A stretch of 64,000 nucleotides of DNA from Pedobacter cryotolerans (lineage in GTDB: Bacteria > Bacteroidota > Bacteroidia > Sphingobacteriales > Sphingobacteriaceae): NCBI RefSeq assembly GCF_005116475.1, contig NZ_SWBO01000008.1, forward strand, positions 1 to 64,000. Direction: 5' to 3'. The notes beneath the pieces are model-generated. The model did not search any database. It worked only from the letters and a program-made list of their open reading frames with translations, and was not told where the DNA came from. The translations under genes were made by a program, and so were the position numbers. Shown here piece after piece: positions 20,377 to 30,300 of the stretch; position 1 is the stretch's first letter; each line of letters begins with the position of its first letter.

Positions 20377-23300
20377 TTAAAAACCAACATTTATACCTGC
20401 AAAAAATGTTCTTGCTTGTGGGTAAAAACCACGATCTACACCAAAACTACCACCACCAATTTCTGGATCGTAACCTGTGTATTTAGTGAAAGTAACCAAG
20501 TTGTTAGCCATAACATAAAATCTAAGTTTGCTTAATCCAGCTTTGCTAACCAATTGAGTAGGTAATGAATAACCTACTTGTAAGGTTTTAATTCTGAAAT
20601 AAGACGCATCTTCTAAAAATAGGCTAGATACGCGACTGTAGTTTTTATTGTCGTCTTGTAAGGTTAAACGAGGGGTTACATTACTTGTTCCTTCGCCTCT
20701 CCATCTATCTAAAATTGCAGTAGTGTAGTTTGCAGTAGGTAAATCAAATCTTCTTAGTGCATTAAACACTTGGTTACCAGCAACTCCTTGACCTAACATT
20801 ACAAAATCAAATCCTTTGTAAGCTGCATTTAAGGTAAAACCATAGGTAAAATCTGGAGTTGGGTCTCCAATGATTTCTCTATCATTATCGCTAATTAAAC
20901 CATCGCCATTTAAATCGATAAATTTAATATCACCAGGTTTAGCATTTGGCTGAATTAATGCTCCGCCAGCATTTTTATAGTTATTAATTTCTGCTTGATT
21001 TTGGAATAAACCATTGCTTCTATATCCGAAGAAAGAACCAATTGCATGGCCAACCATTGTACGAGTTACTTCTAAACCTTGTGGGGTAACTGTTTGTCCA
21101 CCCAAAAATTGTTTCTCATCACCTAAGAAATCAATATTGTTAGTTAAGAATGAACCATTAGCAGCAACTCTGAAAGAAAATTCGCCCATACGTTTGTTGT
21201 AACCAAGTTCTAATTCGAAACCTCTGTTAGATAAATCGGCAATATTACCAATTGGGCCAGAGTTACCTACATAACCAGGTACGTCAATTTGTAATAACAT
21301 ACCAGAAGTTTTTTTGTGATACCAATCTGCAGTAATGGTAAACTTGCCAAATAAAGTCGCATCTAAACCAATATCTGTAGATGAAGTTTCTTCCCATCTT
21401 AAATCTGGATTTGATAATGCGTCTGGACTAACTCCGTTATTTAAACCAGCAGAAGTACCTAAAGTGTAGTTTCTACCACCACTTACTGTAGATAAATATC
21501 TGAAATCTCCAATGTTATCGTTACCAGTTACACCATAAGAACCTCTAAACTTTAAGAAAGTTACAACGTTGTTTTGAGGGAAGAAGCTTTCTCTACTGGC
21601 AACCCAACCAACTGAACCTGATGGGAAATAACCAAATTTGTTATTTGGACCAAAACGTGAAGAACCATCTCTTCTGACAATACCTGTGAACAAATATTTT
21701 TCGTCAAAATTATAGGTTAGACGACCGAATATAGAGTTTAAAGTATTTAAATACTCACCACCATAAAATACATCGTTAGCTCTTGATACTGGAAATTGCA
21801 AAGAAGCATCTTTAATATTTGTTACAGGAATACCATCTTTTGTACCGCCATTGGTTTCTCCTTTGTTTTTTTGAGATGAGTAACCTATTAACCCTGTGAA
21901 ATTATGCTTGTTAATTTGTTTATTATAGCTAATTGTATTTTCTAACGACCAAAATAAACCTCTGTTTGAGTTTCTGTTGTAAGAAGTAATTGTTGTTTGG
22001 TTAATAGAGTTTAAGTAATAAATAGGAGTGAAGCCTTCACTACCCCAAAAAGCTAAATCTACACCACCTTGTGATCTTAATTTTAAACCTTTAATTGGTT
22101 CAACTTCAACAAAAGCATTGGCAACAACTTTGTCAGACCAACCTCTACCTTGCGCCACAGCTAATGCTGCAACAGGATTTAAAATTTCAGATTGTGCATA
22201 TTCTGAAATACCATAAGGTAAACCTTGTGCATTTCTAACTACTGGATTACCAGTATAAATAGGTAGATTTATTCTAGCAGGATCTGTTTCTACTATTGGT
22301 GTTAATGGATCAATATTTATCGCTCTACCAAGTGGAGAACCATATTCTGTGTTTGTACCAACACCTACAGAATTCACTCGAGTGTAACCAATGGTTTGTC
22401 CGAATTTAATAGCTTTAGTAATTTGATGATCTGAATTGAAACGAGCAGTAAATCTTTTATACTGAGAATTACTTGTTGCCACGATACCATCTTGATCAAA
22501 ATAGCCAAATGAACTATAATAAGTAGATTTTTCGCCACCACCACTTAAGCTTAACTCGTGGTTTTGAATTTTTGCGCTATTGTTAAAAACAGCTGCTTGC
22601 CAATCTGTTCCTTGTCCAAATTGAGATGGATTTGGAAAACGTGGAGTACCAACATTAGGATTTGCTGCAAATTGAGCTTCATTATATAATGTTGCGTACT
22701 GCGTAGCATTTAATAAATCTAGCTTTCTTGCTGGTGCTTGTGTACCTAAATAAGTGTTATAATTTACACTCATTTTTCCATTTCGGTTACCTTTTTTAGT
22801 TGTGACTAAAATTACACCATTTGCTGCTCTAGCACCATAAATGGCTGCAGATGCTGCATCTTTTAAAACTTCGATAGATTCAATGTCAGCTTGATTTAAA
22901 TAATCTATACCACCACCAACTTGCACTCCATCTACAATATATAGTGCTTCACTGTTGTTAATTGAAGTAGTACCTCTAATTCGTAATGTTGCACCGTCAC
23001 CAGGTTGACCAGAACTTGTAGTTATTGTTAAACCAGAAGTTCTACCTTGTAATGATTGCTCAATACGCATTACCGGCATATTCTCTAAATCTGATGCTTT
23101 AACCTGAGAAATAGCACCAGTTACCACACTTTTCTTTTGTGTACCATAACCAACTACTACAACTTGATCTAAATCATTCATGCTATCTAATAAAATAACA
23201 TTGATTGGTTGACTGTTGTTAACCGCAATCGTTTGCGATGTCATGCCGATTAAAGAGAACACTAAATTTGTACCAGCTTTAGGCACAGCAATTCTGAACT

Positions 23301-23478
23301 CTCCATTTGGGTTTGTTGCAACACCATTTCTGCTGCCTTGGATTAAAACGGAAACGCCTGGAATAGGTGAGCCGTCTTTGGAAGTTACTTTTCCTGTCAC
23401 ATTAATTTCCTGAGCCCTTAAGGTCAAAGAAAATAAAATGGAAAACAGCAAAAGAATGAACGTAGATTTTCCTTTCAT
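20377..23478 (-). CDS. SusC/RagA family TonB-dependent transporter of the GH16 locus
   Basis: The product is 1033 residues with a signal peptide ending at SLTLRAQ. A carboxypeptidase-like domain (about 25-105, GKVTSKDGSPIPGVSVLIQG) precedes the plug. DQVVVVGYGTQKKSVVTGAI is the classical SusC TonB-box/plug start (about 115-134), and VLKDAASAAIYGARAANGVI lies near 205-224. The barrel ends in FAGINVGF. It should import oligosaccharides released by the GH16 enzyme. It is the first gene of the operon; a TATATTTG box lies about 85 bp upstream on the minus strand. Confidence 0.96.
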   Translation of the reverse strand: MKGKSTFILLLFSILFSLTLRAQEINVTGKVTSKDGSPIPGVSVLIQGSRNGVATNPNGEFRIAVPKAGTNLVFSLIGMTSQTIAVNNSQPINVILLDSMNDLDQVVVVGYGTQKKSVVTGAISQVKASDLENMPVMRIEQSLQGRTSGLTITTSSGQPGDGATLRIRGTTSINNSEALYIVDGVQVGGGIDYLNQADIESIEVLKDAASAAIYGARAANGVILVTTKKGNRNGKMSVNYNTYLGTQAPARKLDLLNATQYATLYNEAQFAANPNVGTPRFPNPSQFGQGTDWQAAVFNNSAKIQNHELSLSGGGEKSTYYSSFGYFDQDGIVATSNSQYKRFTARFNSDHQITKAIKFGQTIGYTRVNSVGVGTNTEYGSPLGRAINIDPLTPIVETDPARINLPIYTGNPVVRNAQGLPYGISEYAQSEILNPVAALAVAQGRGWSDKVVANAFVEVEPIKGLKLRSQGGVDLAFWGSEGFTPIYYLNSINQTTITSYNRNSNRGLFWSLENTISYNKQINKHNFTGLIGYSSQKNKGETNGGTKDGIPVTNIKDASLQFPVSRANDVFYGGEYLNTLNSIFGRLTYNFDEKYLFTGIVRRDGSSRFGPNNKFGYFPSGSVGWVASRESFFPQNNVVTFLKFRGSYGVTGNDNIGDFRYLSTVSGGRNYTLGTSAGLNNGVSPDALSNPDLRWEETSSTDIGLDATLFGKFTITADWYHKKTSGMLLQIDVPGYVGNSGPIGNIADLSNRGFELELGYNKRMGEFSFRVAANGSFLTNNIDFLGDEKQFLGGQTVTPQGLEVTRTMVGHAIGSFFGYRSNGLFQNQAEINNYKNAGGALIQPNAKPGDIKFIDLNGDGLISDNDREIIGDPTPDFTYGFTLNAAYKGFDFVMLGQGVAGNQVFNALRRFDLPTANYTTAILDRWRGEGTSNVTPRLTLQDDNKNYSRVSSLFLEDASYFRIKTLQVGYSLPTQLVSKAGLSKLRFYVMANNLVTFTKYTGYDPEIGGGSFGVDRGFYPQARTFFAGINVGF

Positions 23479-23563
23479 AACAAATAATTTAAGTTTATAA
23501 TTTGGTTACTAGTATTACCTTATTGTACTTGTGAATTGTACATTTTTGGCAATGATTATGAAA

Positions 23564-23571
23564 CAAATATA
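23564..23571 (-). promoter_or_regulatory. Putative promoter box of the GH16 utilisation operon
   Basis: The minus strand reads TATATTTG, a match to TAnnTTTG, 86 bp upstream of susC. The 262-bp divergent region to the regulator gene is the likely operator area. I could not identify a convincing palindromic operator. Confidence 0.45.
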
Positions 23572-23740
23572 AGTTTAGCTATTTCGATAAGAGAAAAATT
23601 AGCTACTACAATACCCATACAACAACAACTTTTTTCTTTAATAATTAACTCAAATAGCAATGTTTAACCACAACAATTAAAAATTTACTATCTTCATGTT
23701 AATTAAGAAATAAAAGAATAAACCATATATAAACTTTTTA

Positions 23741-26644
23741 ATGTCTGCACAAATGAGATATCTCTATTTCTTATTTTTATACCTTTTTTTATCAATTGTA
23801 TCAGTTAAAGCACAAGGGCCAATAGGTTTACCACAAGTAAGCAGCTTTAGTAATTTACAATACAGGGGTGGCACACAAAACTGGGGAATTACTCAAGACA
23901 AAAATGGCATACTTTACTTTGCAAACAACGAAGGTTTAATTACTTATAATGGTGCTTATTGGAAATCGTATCTGTTACCAAATAAAACCGTTGTTCGCTC
24001 GGTTAAAATAAGTGCAGATGGAAAAATATATGTAGGCGGACAAGATGAACTGGGTTATTTTTTTCCAAATGAAAGTGGAACATTAATATTTCATTCTATC
24101 AAAAATCTAATCCCTGCAGGAGAAAGACAGTTTGCAGATATCTGGGATATACACTTACTAAATGATGAAATATTCTTTAGAACAGTTAACAAAATTTTTA
24201 GACTTAAAAACAATAAAATTGATGTATTTATAACTAGAAATGCATGGGTATATGCAGGAGTTGTAAATAAAGAAATACTTGCGCATGAAAATAAAATTGG
24301 CTTAAAACATTTTAAAAATGGACAATGGTTAATAAAGTGTGATGATAAGAGGATTTTAAATAGTACAATAACCGCAATTTTGCCATACAGTGCTGATACC
24401 TTATTAATTACTACACTAAAGGACGGTTTGTTTTTATTGAAAGGGAATAAACTCATAGAAAAAAGGACAATTAATGATAGGGTATTTGCTAACGATAGGA
24501 TTAATTGTGCATTAAGGATCAACGAAAATTTGTATGCATTAGGAACCACTTCTTCTGCTTTGCTAGTTATTAACAAGCAAGGTGTAATAGAGCGACAATT
24601 TTCTTATGCTGAAGGCTTAAATAATAATAACATCAGAAGTGTATTGTTAGATCAGCACCAAAATTTATGGTTAGGATTAGATGATGGTATTTCTTTTATT
24701 GCTTTTAATAGTGCAATTAAACATATTTATCCCGATAGGAATAAGCAAGTTTCTAGTTATGCAACCAAAATTTTTAACAGTAAACTCTACATCGGTACTT
24801 CTAACGGGCTTTTAGCCGCCCCAATTGATTTAAATGCAGAAGATTTTAGCAATTTGCAAACTAAATTTACCGAGGTCGAAAATTCAAAGGGTCAAACTTG
24901 GGGTTTAACAGAAGTAAACAAACATTTATTATTAGCAAATGAAGATGGTGGTTATGTGGTAAATAATTATAGCGCTAGCCAATTATATAGCGGTTTGGGT
25001 ACTTGGTTATTTGCTTCCTTATCTAAAAATAATCAAGATGATTACGTGGTTGCAGGCACTTATACGGGCTTAGAATTAATAGATTATAAAAATGGTACAT
25101 TCAGTACTAAAGGTACACTATCAGCATTAAATGAGCCATTAAGATTTATCGCAGTAGATCATCAGTTAAATTGTGTGTGGGCATCACATCCTTACAGGGG
25201 TATTTATAAATTAGACATATCTGCAGATAGGCAAAAGATTATTAAAACAACTTTATTAACAAAAAATGATGGTTTACCGAAAACGCTGTACAACTATATT
25301 TTTAAAATTAAAGGAAAAATTGTGGCGGCAACTGCAGATGGTATTTACCAATATGATGCAGCCATAAAGAGATTTTATCAGAGTGCTTTATTTAGACCAA
25401 TGTTTAAGAACTTATCAATTCAACTTTTAACTGAGGATAAGGATGGAAATGTATGGTTTGTATCAGAAAAGCGTGTTGGGGTAATAGATTTTAAGCAGAA
25501 AAATGATATTAAAAACTTTACTATAGTTGAGTTTCCAGAGCTTACAGCAAAAATATTAGCTGGTTTCGAAAATATATATCCATATAATGATAGGAATATA
25601 TTTATAGGAGCAAATAAAGGATTAATACATATTGATTATCGGAAGTATGCCGCTAATATTTATAAACCTAATGTACTACTTGGACAAATAAAAATTATTG
25701 GTAAAACTGATAGTATATTTTTTGGTGGATATTACAGTAAAGAAAAAAATGAAACTAAAAAACTTTCTTACGAGTTCAATTCCATGCATTTCGAATATGC
25801 ATCAACACTATTTGAGCAAAAGGAAAATATAGAATATAGCTATCAATTAAAGGGTTACGATGATGAATGGTCTACATGGAGCAGTAAAAGTGAGAAAGAT
25901 TATACCAATTTACCACATGGAAAGTATACGTTTTTTGTCAAGGCAAGAAATAATTTGGGTAACGAATCTGAACCTACAAGCTATAGTTTTGCAATCTCGG
26001 CACCATGGTACAATAGTAATTTAGCTTATGTTTTTTATTTTTTGGTTTTCAGCTGTTTAGTTTATTTATTAATCAAATTACAAGAAAAAGAGCATTTAAG
26101 GCAACAAGATAAATTAAGACAAAAACATCAATTAGAGATAGAAAGAAACGAGCAACAGATAACTAAGCTGCAGAAAAAACAATTGGAAGCTGATGTAGAG
26201 TTCAAAAACAAAGAGCTAGCAACTACAACAATGCATTTGGTACAAAGAGGTAAATTGTTATCTAAAATTGGCGACGAACTTTTGCCCCTTATGCAAGAAA
26301 CTACAAGTAAGGATACTGCCAACGATTTAAAGAAAGTAATTAGACTACTTAACGAGGCTAAAAAATTAGATAACGATTGGAATCAATTTGCCATACATTT
26401 TGATCATGTACATGCTAACTTTTTAACTAATTTAAAAGTTAATTTTCCCAATTTAAGTCCGAGTGATTTAAAACTTTGTGCCTACCTAAAATTAAACTTA
26501 TCATCTAAAGAAATTGCTCAATTATTAAATATTACACCAAGAGCAGTAGAAGTTAGCAGATATAGGTTAAGAAAAAAATTAGGATTAAAACCTGAAGTAA
26601 ATCTTTTTGATTACTTGTTAAATAATGCTGTAAAAATCACTTAA
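23741..26644 (+). CDS. Membrane sensor regulator: beta-propeller, Y_Y_Y domain, LuxR-type HTH, no kinase
   Basis: The product is 967 residues. A signal/anchor ends at VSVKAQG. Two-component-regulator propeller repeats fill about residues 40-670 (NLWLGLDDGISFI is a typical blade). A Y_Y_Y domain lies at about 680-755 (YSYQLKGYDDEWSTWS). One transmembrane helix is at about 757-779. A coiled coil follows, then a LuxR/GerE HTH at about 905-960 (LSPSDLKLCAYLKLNLSSKEIAQLL). It lacks histidine kinase and receiver domains, unlike hybrid two-component PUL regulators, so a periplasmic glycan signal would go straight to a membrane-tethered DNA-binding domain. It is divergent from the PUL it probably controls. 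It shares TTAA with the convergent lipoprotein gene. Confidence 0.9.
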   Translation: MSAQMRYLYFLFLYLFLSIVSVKAQGPIGLPQVSSFSNLQYRGGTQNWGITQDKNGILYFANNEGLITYNGAYWKSYLLPNKTVVRSVKISADGKIYVGGQDELGYFFPNESGTLIFHSIKNLIPAGERQFADIWDIHLLNDEIFFRTVNKIFRLKNNKIDVFITRNAWVYAGVVNKEILAHENKIGLKHFKNGQWLIKCDDKRILNSTITAILPYSADTLLITTLKDGLFLLKGNKLIEKRTINDRVFANDRINCALRINENLYALGTTSSALLVINKQGVIERQFSYAEGLNNNNIRSVLLDQHQNLWLGLDDGISFIAFNSAIKHIYPDRNKQVSSYATKIFNSKLYIGTSNGLLAAPIDLNAEDFSNLQTKFTEVENSKGQTWGLTEVNKHLLLANEDGGYVVNNYSASQLYSGLGTWLFASLSKNNQDDYVVAGTYTGLELIDYKNGTFSTKGTLSALNEPLRFIAVDHQLNCVWASHPYRGIYKLDISADRQKIIKTTLLTKNDGLPKTLYNYIFKIKGKIVAATADGIYQYDAAIKRFYQSALFRPMFKNLSIQLLTEDKDGNVWFVSEKRVGVIDFKQKNDIKNFTIVEFPELTAKILAGFENIYPYNDRNIFIGANKGLIHIDYRKYAANIYKPNVLLGQIKIIGKTDSIFFGGYYSKEKNETKKLSYEFNSMHFEYASTLFEQKENIEYSYQLKGYDDEWSTWSSKSEKDYTNLPHGKYTFFVKARNNLGNESEPTSYSFAISAPWYNSNLAYVFYFLVFSCLVYLLIKLQEKEHLRQQDKLRQKHQLEIERNEQQITKLQKKQLEADVEFKNKELATTTMHLVQRGKLLSKIGDELLPLMQETTSKDTANDLKKVIRLLNEAKKLDNDWNQFAIHFDHVHANFLTNLKVNFPNLSPSDLKLCAYLKLNLSSKEIAQLLNITPRAVEVSRYRLRKKLGLKPEVNLFDYLLNNAVKIT

Positions 26645-27165
26645 CAACATTTATAATAGGTTTTTACTCTTTGTTCTTTTGTAGACCAAGCGATATAAAT
26701 ACTTTTATCTTTGCCTAAGCTATAATAAAAACCATTAAATTGGGTTTGCTTAAGTTCATTGTAAAAAGCTTCATCTGGTGTATTGGTGTCTAATTCTTGC
26801 TGTTCGGTAACGGCAGGCTCAAGAAAGTGTTCTTCGGTAAAAAAGGCGTTAATCTGTTTGTTAATGAAAGCAATTTTATCATTTTCCTTTTTCAAGTCCT
26901 CGCTGTCTAAATAGCTTTTTAAAAGCTCCGTTGCTGTTAAACTTTTTTGATAGATTTTTTTACCATTAAAATTTTTTATGGTAAAATTTAACATCATATC
27001 GGCAGATTTTTGACCCGTCAAAGCAACTTTAAAAGTATCTAATTTAAGCGTATCACTAAAAGCAAATGTTTTAGACATTTCAGTTATAGCTTCTACTTTT
27101 TTATCATTTTTACAAGCAGCAAAACAAAGCAGAAACAAAAAAGACAATAGGTAGATTTTCTTCAT
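26641..27165 (-). CDS. Small lipoprotein of unknown function
   Basis: The product is 174 residues with a clear lipoprotein signal (LLCFAACKNDKK, Cys18). The rest is soluble and charged with no motif I recognise; it ends in KTYYKCC. Its stop codon overlaps tail to tail with the regulator gene by 4 bp. The next minus-strand gene upstream is kdsB, 36 bp away, so it may be the last gene of that operon. A link to the envelope is all that can be inferred. Confidence 0.75.
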   Translation of the reverse strand: MKKIYLLSFLFLLCFAACKNDKKVEAITEMSKTFAFSDTLKLDTFKVALTGQKSADMMLNFTIKNFNGKKIYQKSLTATELLKSYLDSEDLKKENDKIAFINKQINAFFTEEHFLEPAVTEQQELDTNTPDEAFYNELKQTQFNGFYYSLGKDKSIYIAWSTKEQRVKTYYKCC

Positions 27166-27201
27166 TGCACATTTGAATTTGCTCTAAGATAAAAAAATAT
27201 C

Positions 27202-27984
27202 TTAAAAAACAATTTTTTGCAAATCTTCTGGAGTATCAATGGCAATAGTTTCTATGCCTGTAACTTTTGTTTGGATTTGATAGCCATTTTCGAGCCATCT
27301 TAACTGTTCTAAACTTTCGGCAAGTTCTAAGGATGAAGGTTTAAGTTGAGTAATTGCCAGTAAAGTTGCCGTAGTGTATCCGTAAATACCAATATGTTTG
27401 TAAAATTGGTGAGAAGTAGCCCAATCTTCTTTCTTTTCCGCATTGCGAATGTAAGGGATAGGTTGGCGGCTAAAATAAATGGCTTGCTGATTTGAGTTTA
27501 TAACAACTTTAGGGATATTTGGATTAAAAAGCTCCTCATCAGTATGAATTTCTTTAATTAAAGTAGCTAGTTGAATGTTTTTATCAGTAAAGCAAGAACG
27601 AACCAAAGCAATTTGAGTAGGGTCTATAAAAGGTTCATCACCTTGTATGTTTATAATTACATCGTATCCAGTTAGTTTTTTTGCCACTTCTGCGCAACGG
27701 TCAGTCCCGCTTTGGTGTTCGGTACTCGTCATAATCACTTTACCACCAAACGCTTCAATAACAGTCGATATTCTAACATCATCTGTTGCTACAACAACCT
27801 CATCCAAATCACATTTTTTGGCTTGTTCATAAACACGCTGTATCATTGTTTTACCAGCAATATCAACCAAGGGTTTAGCCGGAAAACGAGTAGAAGCGTA
27901 GCGAGCAGGAATAATGCCTAAAGTTTTAAGCCCTAAACCTTCCAAATCAGACTTCGTATTTTTATCGTTCATGTTTTCCGCCAT
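27202..27984 (-). CDS. kdsB: 3-deoxy-manno-octulosonate cytidylyltransferase
   Basis: The product is 260 residues. TLGIIPARYASTRFPAKPL is the nucleotidyltransferase signature of KdsB, and YDVIINIQGDEPFI holds the conserved metal-binding Asp. The enzyme activates Kdo with CTP for lipopolysaccharide inner-core synthesis in the cytoplasm. About 20 residues precede the usual start of the family. A shorter start at Met5 (27972) is possible, but no ATG lies nearer the conserved core. The gene follows the deoxynucleoside kinase gene after a 28-bp gap that is part of a CCCCTTTTATGGGG repeat. Confidence 0.93.
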   Translation of the reverse strand: MAENMNDKNTKSDLEGLGLKTLGIIPARYASTRFPAKPLVDIAGKTMIQRVYEQAKKCDLDEVVVATDDVRISTVIEAFGGKVIMTSTEHQSGTDRCAEVAKKLTGYDVIINIQGDEPFIDPTQIALVRSCFTDKNIQLATLIKEIHTDEELFNPNIPKVVINSNQQAIYFSRQPIPYIRNAEKKEDWATSHQFYKHIGIYGYTTATLLAITQLKPSSLELAESLEQLRWLENGYQIQTKVTGIETIAIDTPEDLQKIVF

Positions 27985-27995
27985 AAAATTACTCG

Positions 27996-28030
27996 AATTA
28001 AAAACTCCCCTTTTATGGGGTCGGGGGGAA
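27996..28030. repeat. CCCCTTTAGGGG-type repeat at kinase stop codon
   Basis: ACTCCCCTTTTATGGGGTCG belongs to the same family as repeats at 37192-37221, 49690-49712 and 51771-51831. The stop codon of the kinase gene (28013-28015) lies inside it, so the last kinase codons (FPPTP) come from the repeat. Confidence 0.55.
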
Positions 28031-28639
28031 TAATCCGTTAATCTCAGCTTCTATAGATTGAATAACTATACCCAAATCTTCAGGATTGTTGGTAAAATCG
28101 AGTTTGTCTTTATCTAAAATCAAAAGTTTTCCCAAACTATAATCTTTAATCCAGGCTTCGTATTTTTCGTTAAGTTTCGATAAATAATCAATTCTAATAC
28201 TTGCTTCGTATTCTCTACCACGGCGTTGTATATTATTTACCAACGTTGGTACCGAAGCTCTTAAATAAACCAGCAAATCTGGTGGTTTTATAAATGAGGT
28301 AATATTGCTAAAAATAGCTCTATAATTATCATGATCACGAGAAGTCATTAAACCCATTTCATGCAAATTTTCTGCAAAAATGTGAGCGTCTTCGTAAATT
28401 GTACGATCTTGGATTACGTTGCGTTTGTTTGTTTCAATCTCTACAATCTGCTGAAAGCGACTGTTTAAGAAATAAATTTGAAGATTAAAACTCCAACGCT
28501 TCATATCGCTGTAAAAATCCTCTAAATACGGATTGTTATCTACCGCTTCATATAAAGCTTCCCATCCGTAATTTTTGGCCAGTAAGCTAGTTAATGTTGT
28601 TTTACCGGCACCAATATTTCCAACTATTGCTATATGCAT
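28013..28639 (-). CDS. Deoxynucleoside kinase (deoxyadenosine/deoxyguanosine kinase type)
   Basis: The product is 208 residues. The P-loop is GNIGAGKT (7-14). LYEAVDNNPYLEDFY is the substrate-binding region after the P-loop, QDRTIYEDAHIF (about 96-107) corresponds to the DRS motif of dNK enzymes, and RRGREYE is the lid arginine segment. It phosphorylates deoxynucleosides in salvage. The C-terminus (GLFPPTP) is encoded by an intergenic-type repeat. It lies between trpS and kdsB on the minus strand. Confidence 0.9.
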   Translation of the reverse strand: MHIAIVGNIGAGKTTLTSLLAKNYGWEALYEAVDNNPYLEDFYSDMKRWSFNLQIYFLNSRFQQIVEIETNKRNVIQDRTIYEDAHIFAENLHEMGLMTSRDHDNYRAIFSNITSFIKPPDLLVYLRASVPTLVNNIQRRGREYEASIRIDYLSKLNEKYEAWIKDYSLGKLLILDKDKLDFTNNPEDLGIVIQSIEAEINGLFPPTP

Positions 28640-28647
28640 ATATTTTT

Positions 28648-28730
28648 AGATATGAGATATTAGATATGAGATATGAGATATGAGTATAGATAAGCGTTCT
28701 CAAATCTAACTTCTCACATCTCAAATCTAT
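28648..28730. repeat. Heptad-type GAGATAT/ATCTCAA repeat hairpin between trpS and kinase gene
   Basis: Tandem GATATGA-like units at 28649-28683 face TCTCAAATCT-like units at 28699-28730, giving a long imperfect hairpin. Read on the trpS strand, GATTTGAGATGTGAGA begins shortly after the trpS stop. Related copies follow queA, the ABC ATPase gene and recQ. Confidence 0.65.
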
Positions 28731-28733
28731 CAA

Positions 28734-29732
28734 TTAAAAACTTCTAAACCCAATTAATTCTCTTACTTCTCTAATGGTTTTTTGTGCGCTTTCTCTTGCT
28801 TTTAAAGCACCATGTCTGGCAACCTGTCGTAAAAAAGCAGTATCTGCAGCAATTTCGCTAATCTTTTCACGCATTGGGGTTGTAGTAACAATCATATCTT
28901 CTGCCAATTGTTTTTTAAAATCGCCGTAACGGATAGCCATTTTATTGTATTGCTCATCAAAATGCGCTAAAGTATCTTCAGAAGAAACAATTTTCATTAA
29001 ATCGAATAAATTCTGTATCGCTTCTGGTTTTTCTTGAAACTCAGCCGTTGGTCCGCCATCAGTAACGGCTCTTGCTACTTTTTTACGAATAACTTCTGGC
29101 GAATCTGATAAGTTAATTACATTGCCCTCACCTTCAGATTTACCCATTTTACCTTTTCCATCTAAGCCTGGTACTTTTACTAAGTTTTTAGAGTAGCTAA
29201 AAGCATAAGGCTCTGGGAAATAATCTTGATTATATAATCTATTGAAACGGTTACCAAAAGTACGTGCCATTTCTAAATGCTGTTCTTGATCTTTACCAAC
29301 AGGTACTTTTGTGGCTTTGTGTATTAAAATATCAGCAGCCATTAAAACAGGGTAAGTTAATAAACCAGCATTTACATTATCTGGAGTGGCTCTAACTTTA
29401 TCTTTAAATGATGCACTACGCTCCAATTCGCCCATGTAAGCATTCATGTTCAAATACAAATACAACTCGGCAATTTCTGGAACGTCAGATTGTATGTAGA
29501 TTGTTGATTCTTCTGGATCAATACCACAAGCCAAATATTCTACCAAAACATTTTTAACATTACCATGTAAATCTGCTGGCGTAGGGTGAGTGGTTAAAGA
29601 ATGTAAATCGGCAATAAAAAAATAACAGTTGTACTCATTTTGCATTTGTACAAAGTTTTTTAAGGCTCCGAAATAGTTTCCTAAATGTAATTTGCCTGTA
29701 GAACGTATGCCGCTCACTACTGTTTCTTTCAT
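28734..29732 (-). CDS. trpS: Tryptophanyl-tRNA synthetase
   Basis: The product is 332 residues, normal for bacterial TrpRS. The class I HIGH motif appears as HLGNY (16-20). The KMSKS motif appears as GKMGKSEG (about 195). DADLHSL-type sequence (FFIADLHSLT) is also conserved. It charges tRNA-Trp. The next gene downstream on the same strand, after a repeat hairpin, is the deoxynucleoside kinase. Confidence 0.97.
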   Translation of the reverse strand: MKETVVSGIRSTGKLHLGNYFGALKNFVQMQNEYNCYFFIADLHSLTTHPTPADLHGNVKNVLVEYLACGIDPEESTIYIQSDVPEIAELYLYLNMNAYMGELERSASFKDKVRATPDNVNAGLLTYPVLMAADILIHKATKVPVGKDQEQHLEMARTFGNRFNRLYNQDYFPEPYAFSYSKNLVKVPGLDGKGKMGKSEGEGNVINLSDSPEVIRKKVARAVTDGGPTAEFQEKPEAIQNLFDLMKIVSSEDTLAHFDEQYNKMAIRYGDFKKQLAEDMIVTTTPMREKISEIAADTAFLRQVARHGALKARESAQKTIREVRELIGFRSF

Positions 29733-29922
29733 AATTGCCGAAATTAAGAAAAAACCTAAACATGGAATTTAATTATTTACTTTTTGTTCATTATAGTTTA
29801 AAAATTAAATTGGTTTCCAGAGAAGTAGGGATTTCGCTTGCTCAACATTTGTTCATTGGTTGTTTGATTTTTTTGAAGAGCGTGTTCATTGCTCATCGGT
29901 TACGATAATCCCGCCATCATTT

Positions 29923-29941
29923 CCTGCCTACCGCAGGCAGG
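29923..29941. repeat. CCTGCCT/AGGCAGG palindrome
   Basis: CCTGCCT (29923-29929) pairs with AGGCAGG (29935-29941). The same palindrome type is nested in repeat elements at 425-444 and 12596-12614. Confidence 0.6.
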
Positions 29942-30167
29942 CAAGTCCTCGGCTCGTTCCTCACCTCCGGGCTTTACATTTTGTCGGGTCTAGTTAACTC
30001 GGGTTTTCCTAAATAGGTTGCATTTATATAGTGCGTTATAGAGTTTACCTTTCCGACCCATCGTACTCCTCACTGTGGTTTGTGACACACAGAACATTAT
30101 CACGCACCTAGCTTTTAACAATTCAAAAGAACTACAAACTTTGTAATATAAACCCGACCGAAGTGAA

Positions 30168-30219
30168 AATAACCCAATTCGAGCACAAGCATTACTCTGC
30201 TCACCTTTTTTGGGTTATT
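30168..30219. other. Two-tier hairpin upstream of plsC
   Basis: AATAACCCA (30168-30176) pairs with TGGGTTATT (30211-30219), and inside it GAGCA (30181-30185) pairs with TGCTC (30198-30202). A T-run precedes the closing arm. It could be a small RNA, a terminator relic or part of a repeat. Confidence 0.4.
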
Positions 30220-30300
30220 GTAACAAAGGGCGGGGCTGCTTTTGCCATAAACTACTGCCATAGTTTTTCAAAAAAATGAAAAATGGTTTAGCATATTTTG

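Noticed and set aside
24091..24576. 161-residue open frame antisense to the regulator
   Set aside because: Hydrophobic shadow of the propeller region; no start context or homology features.
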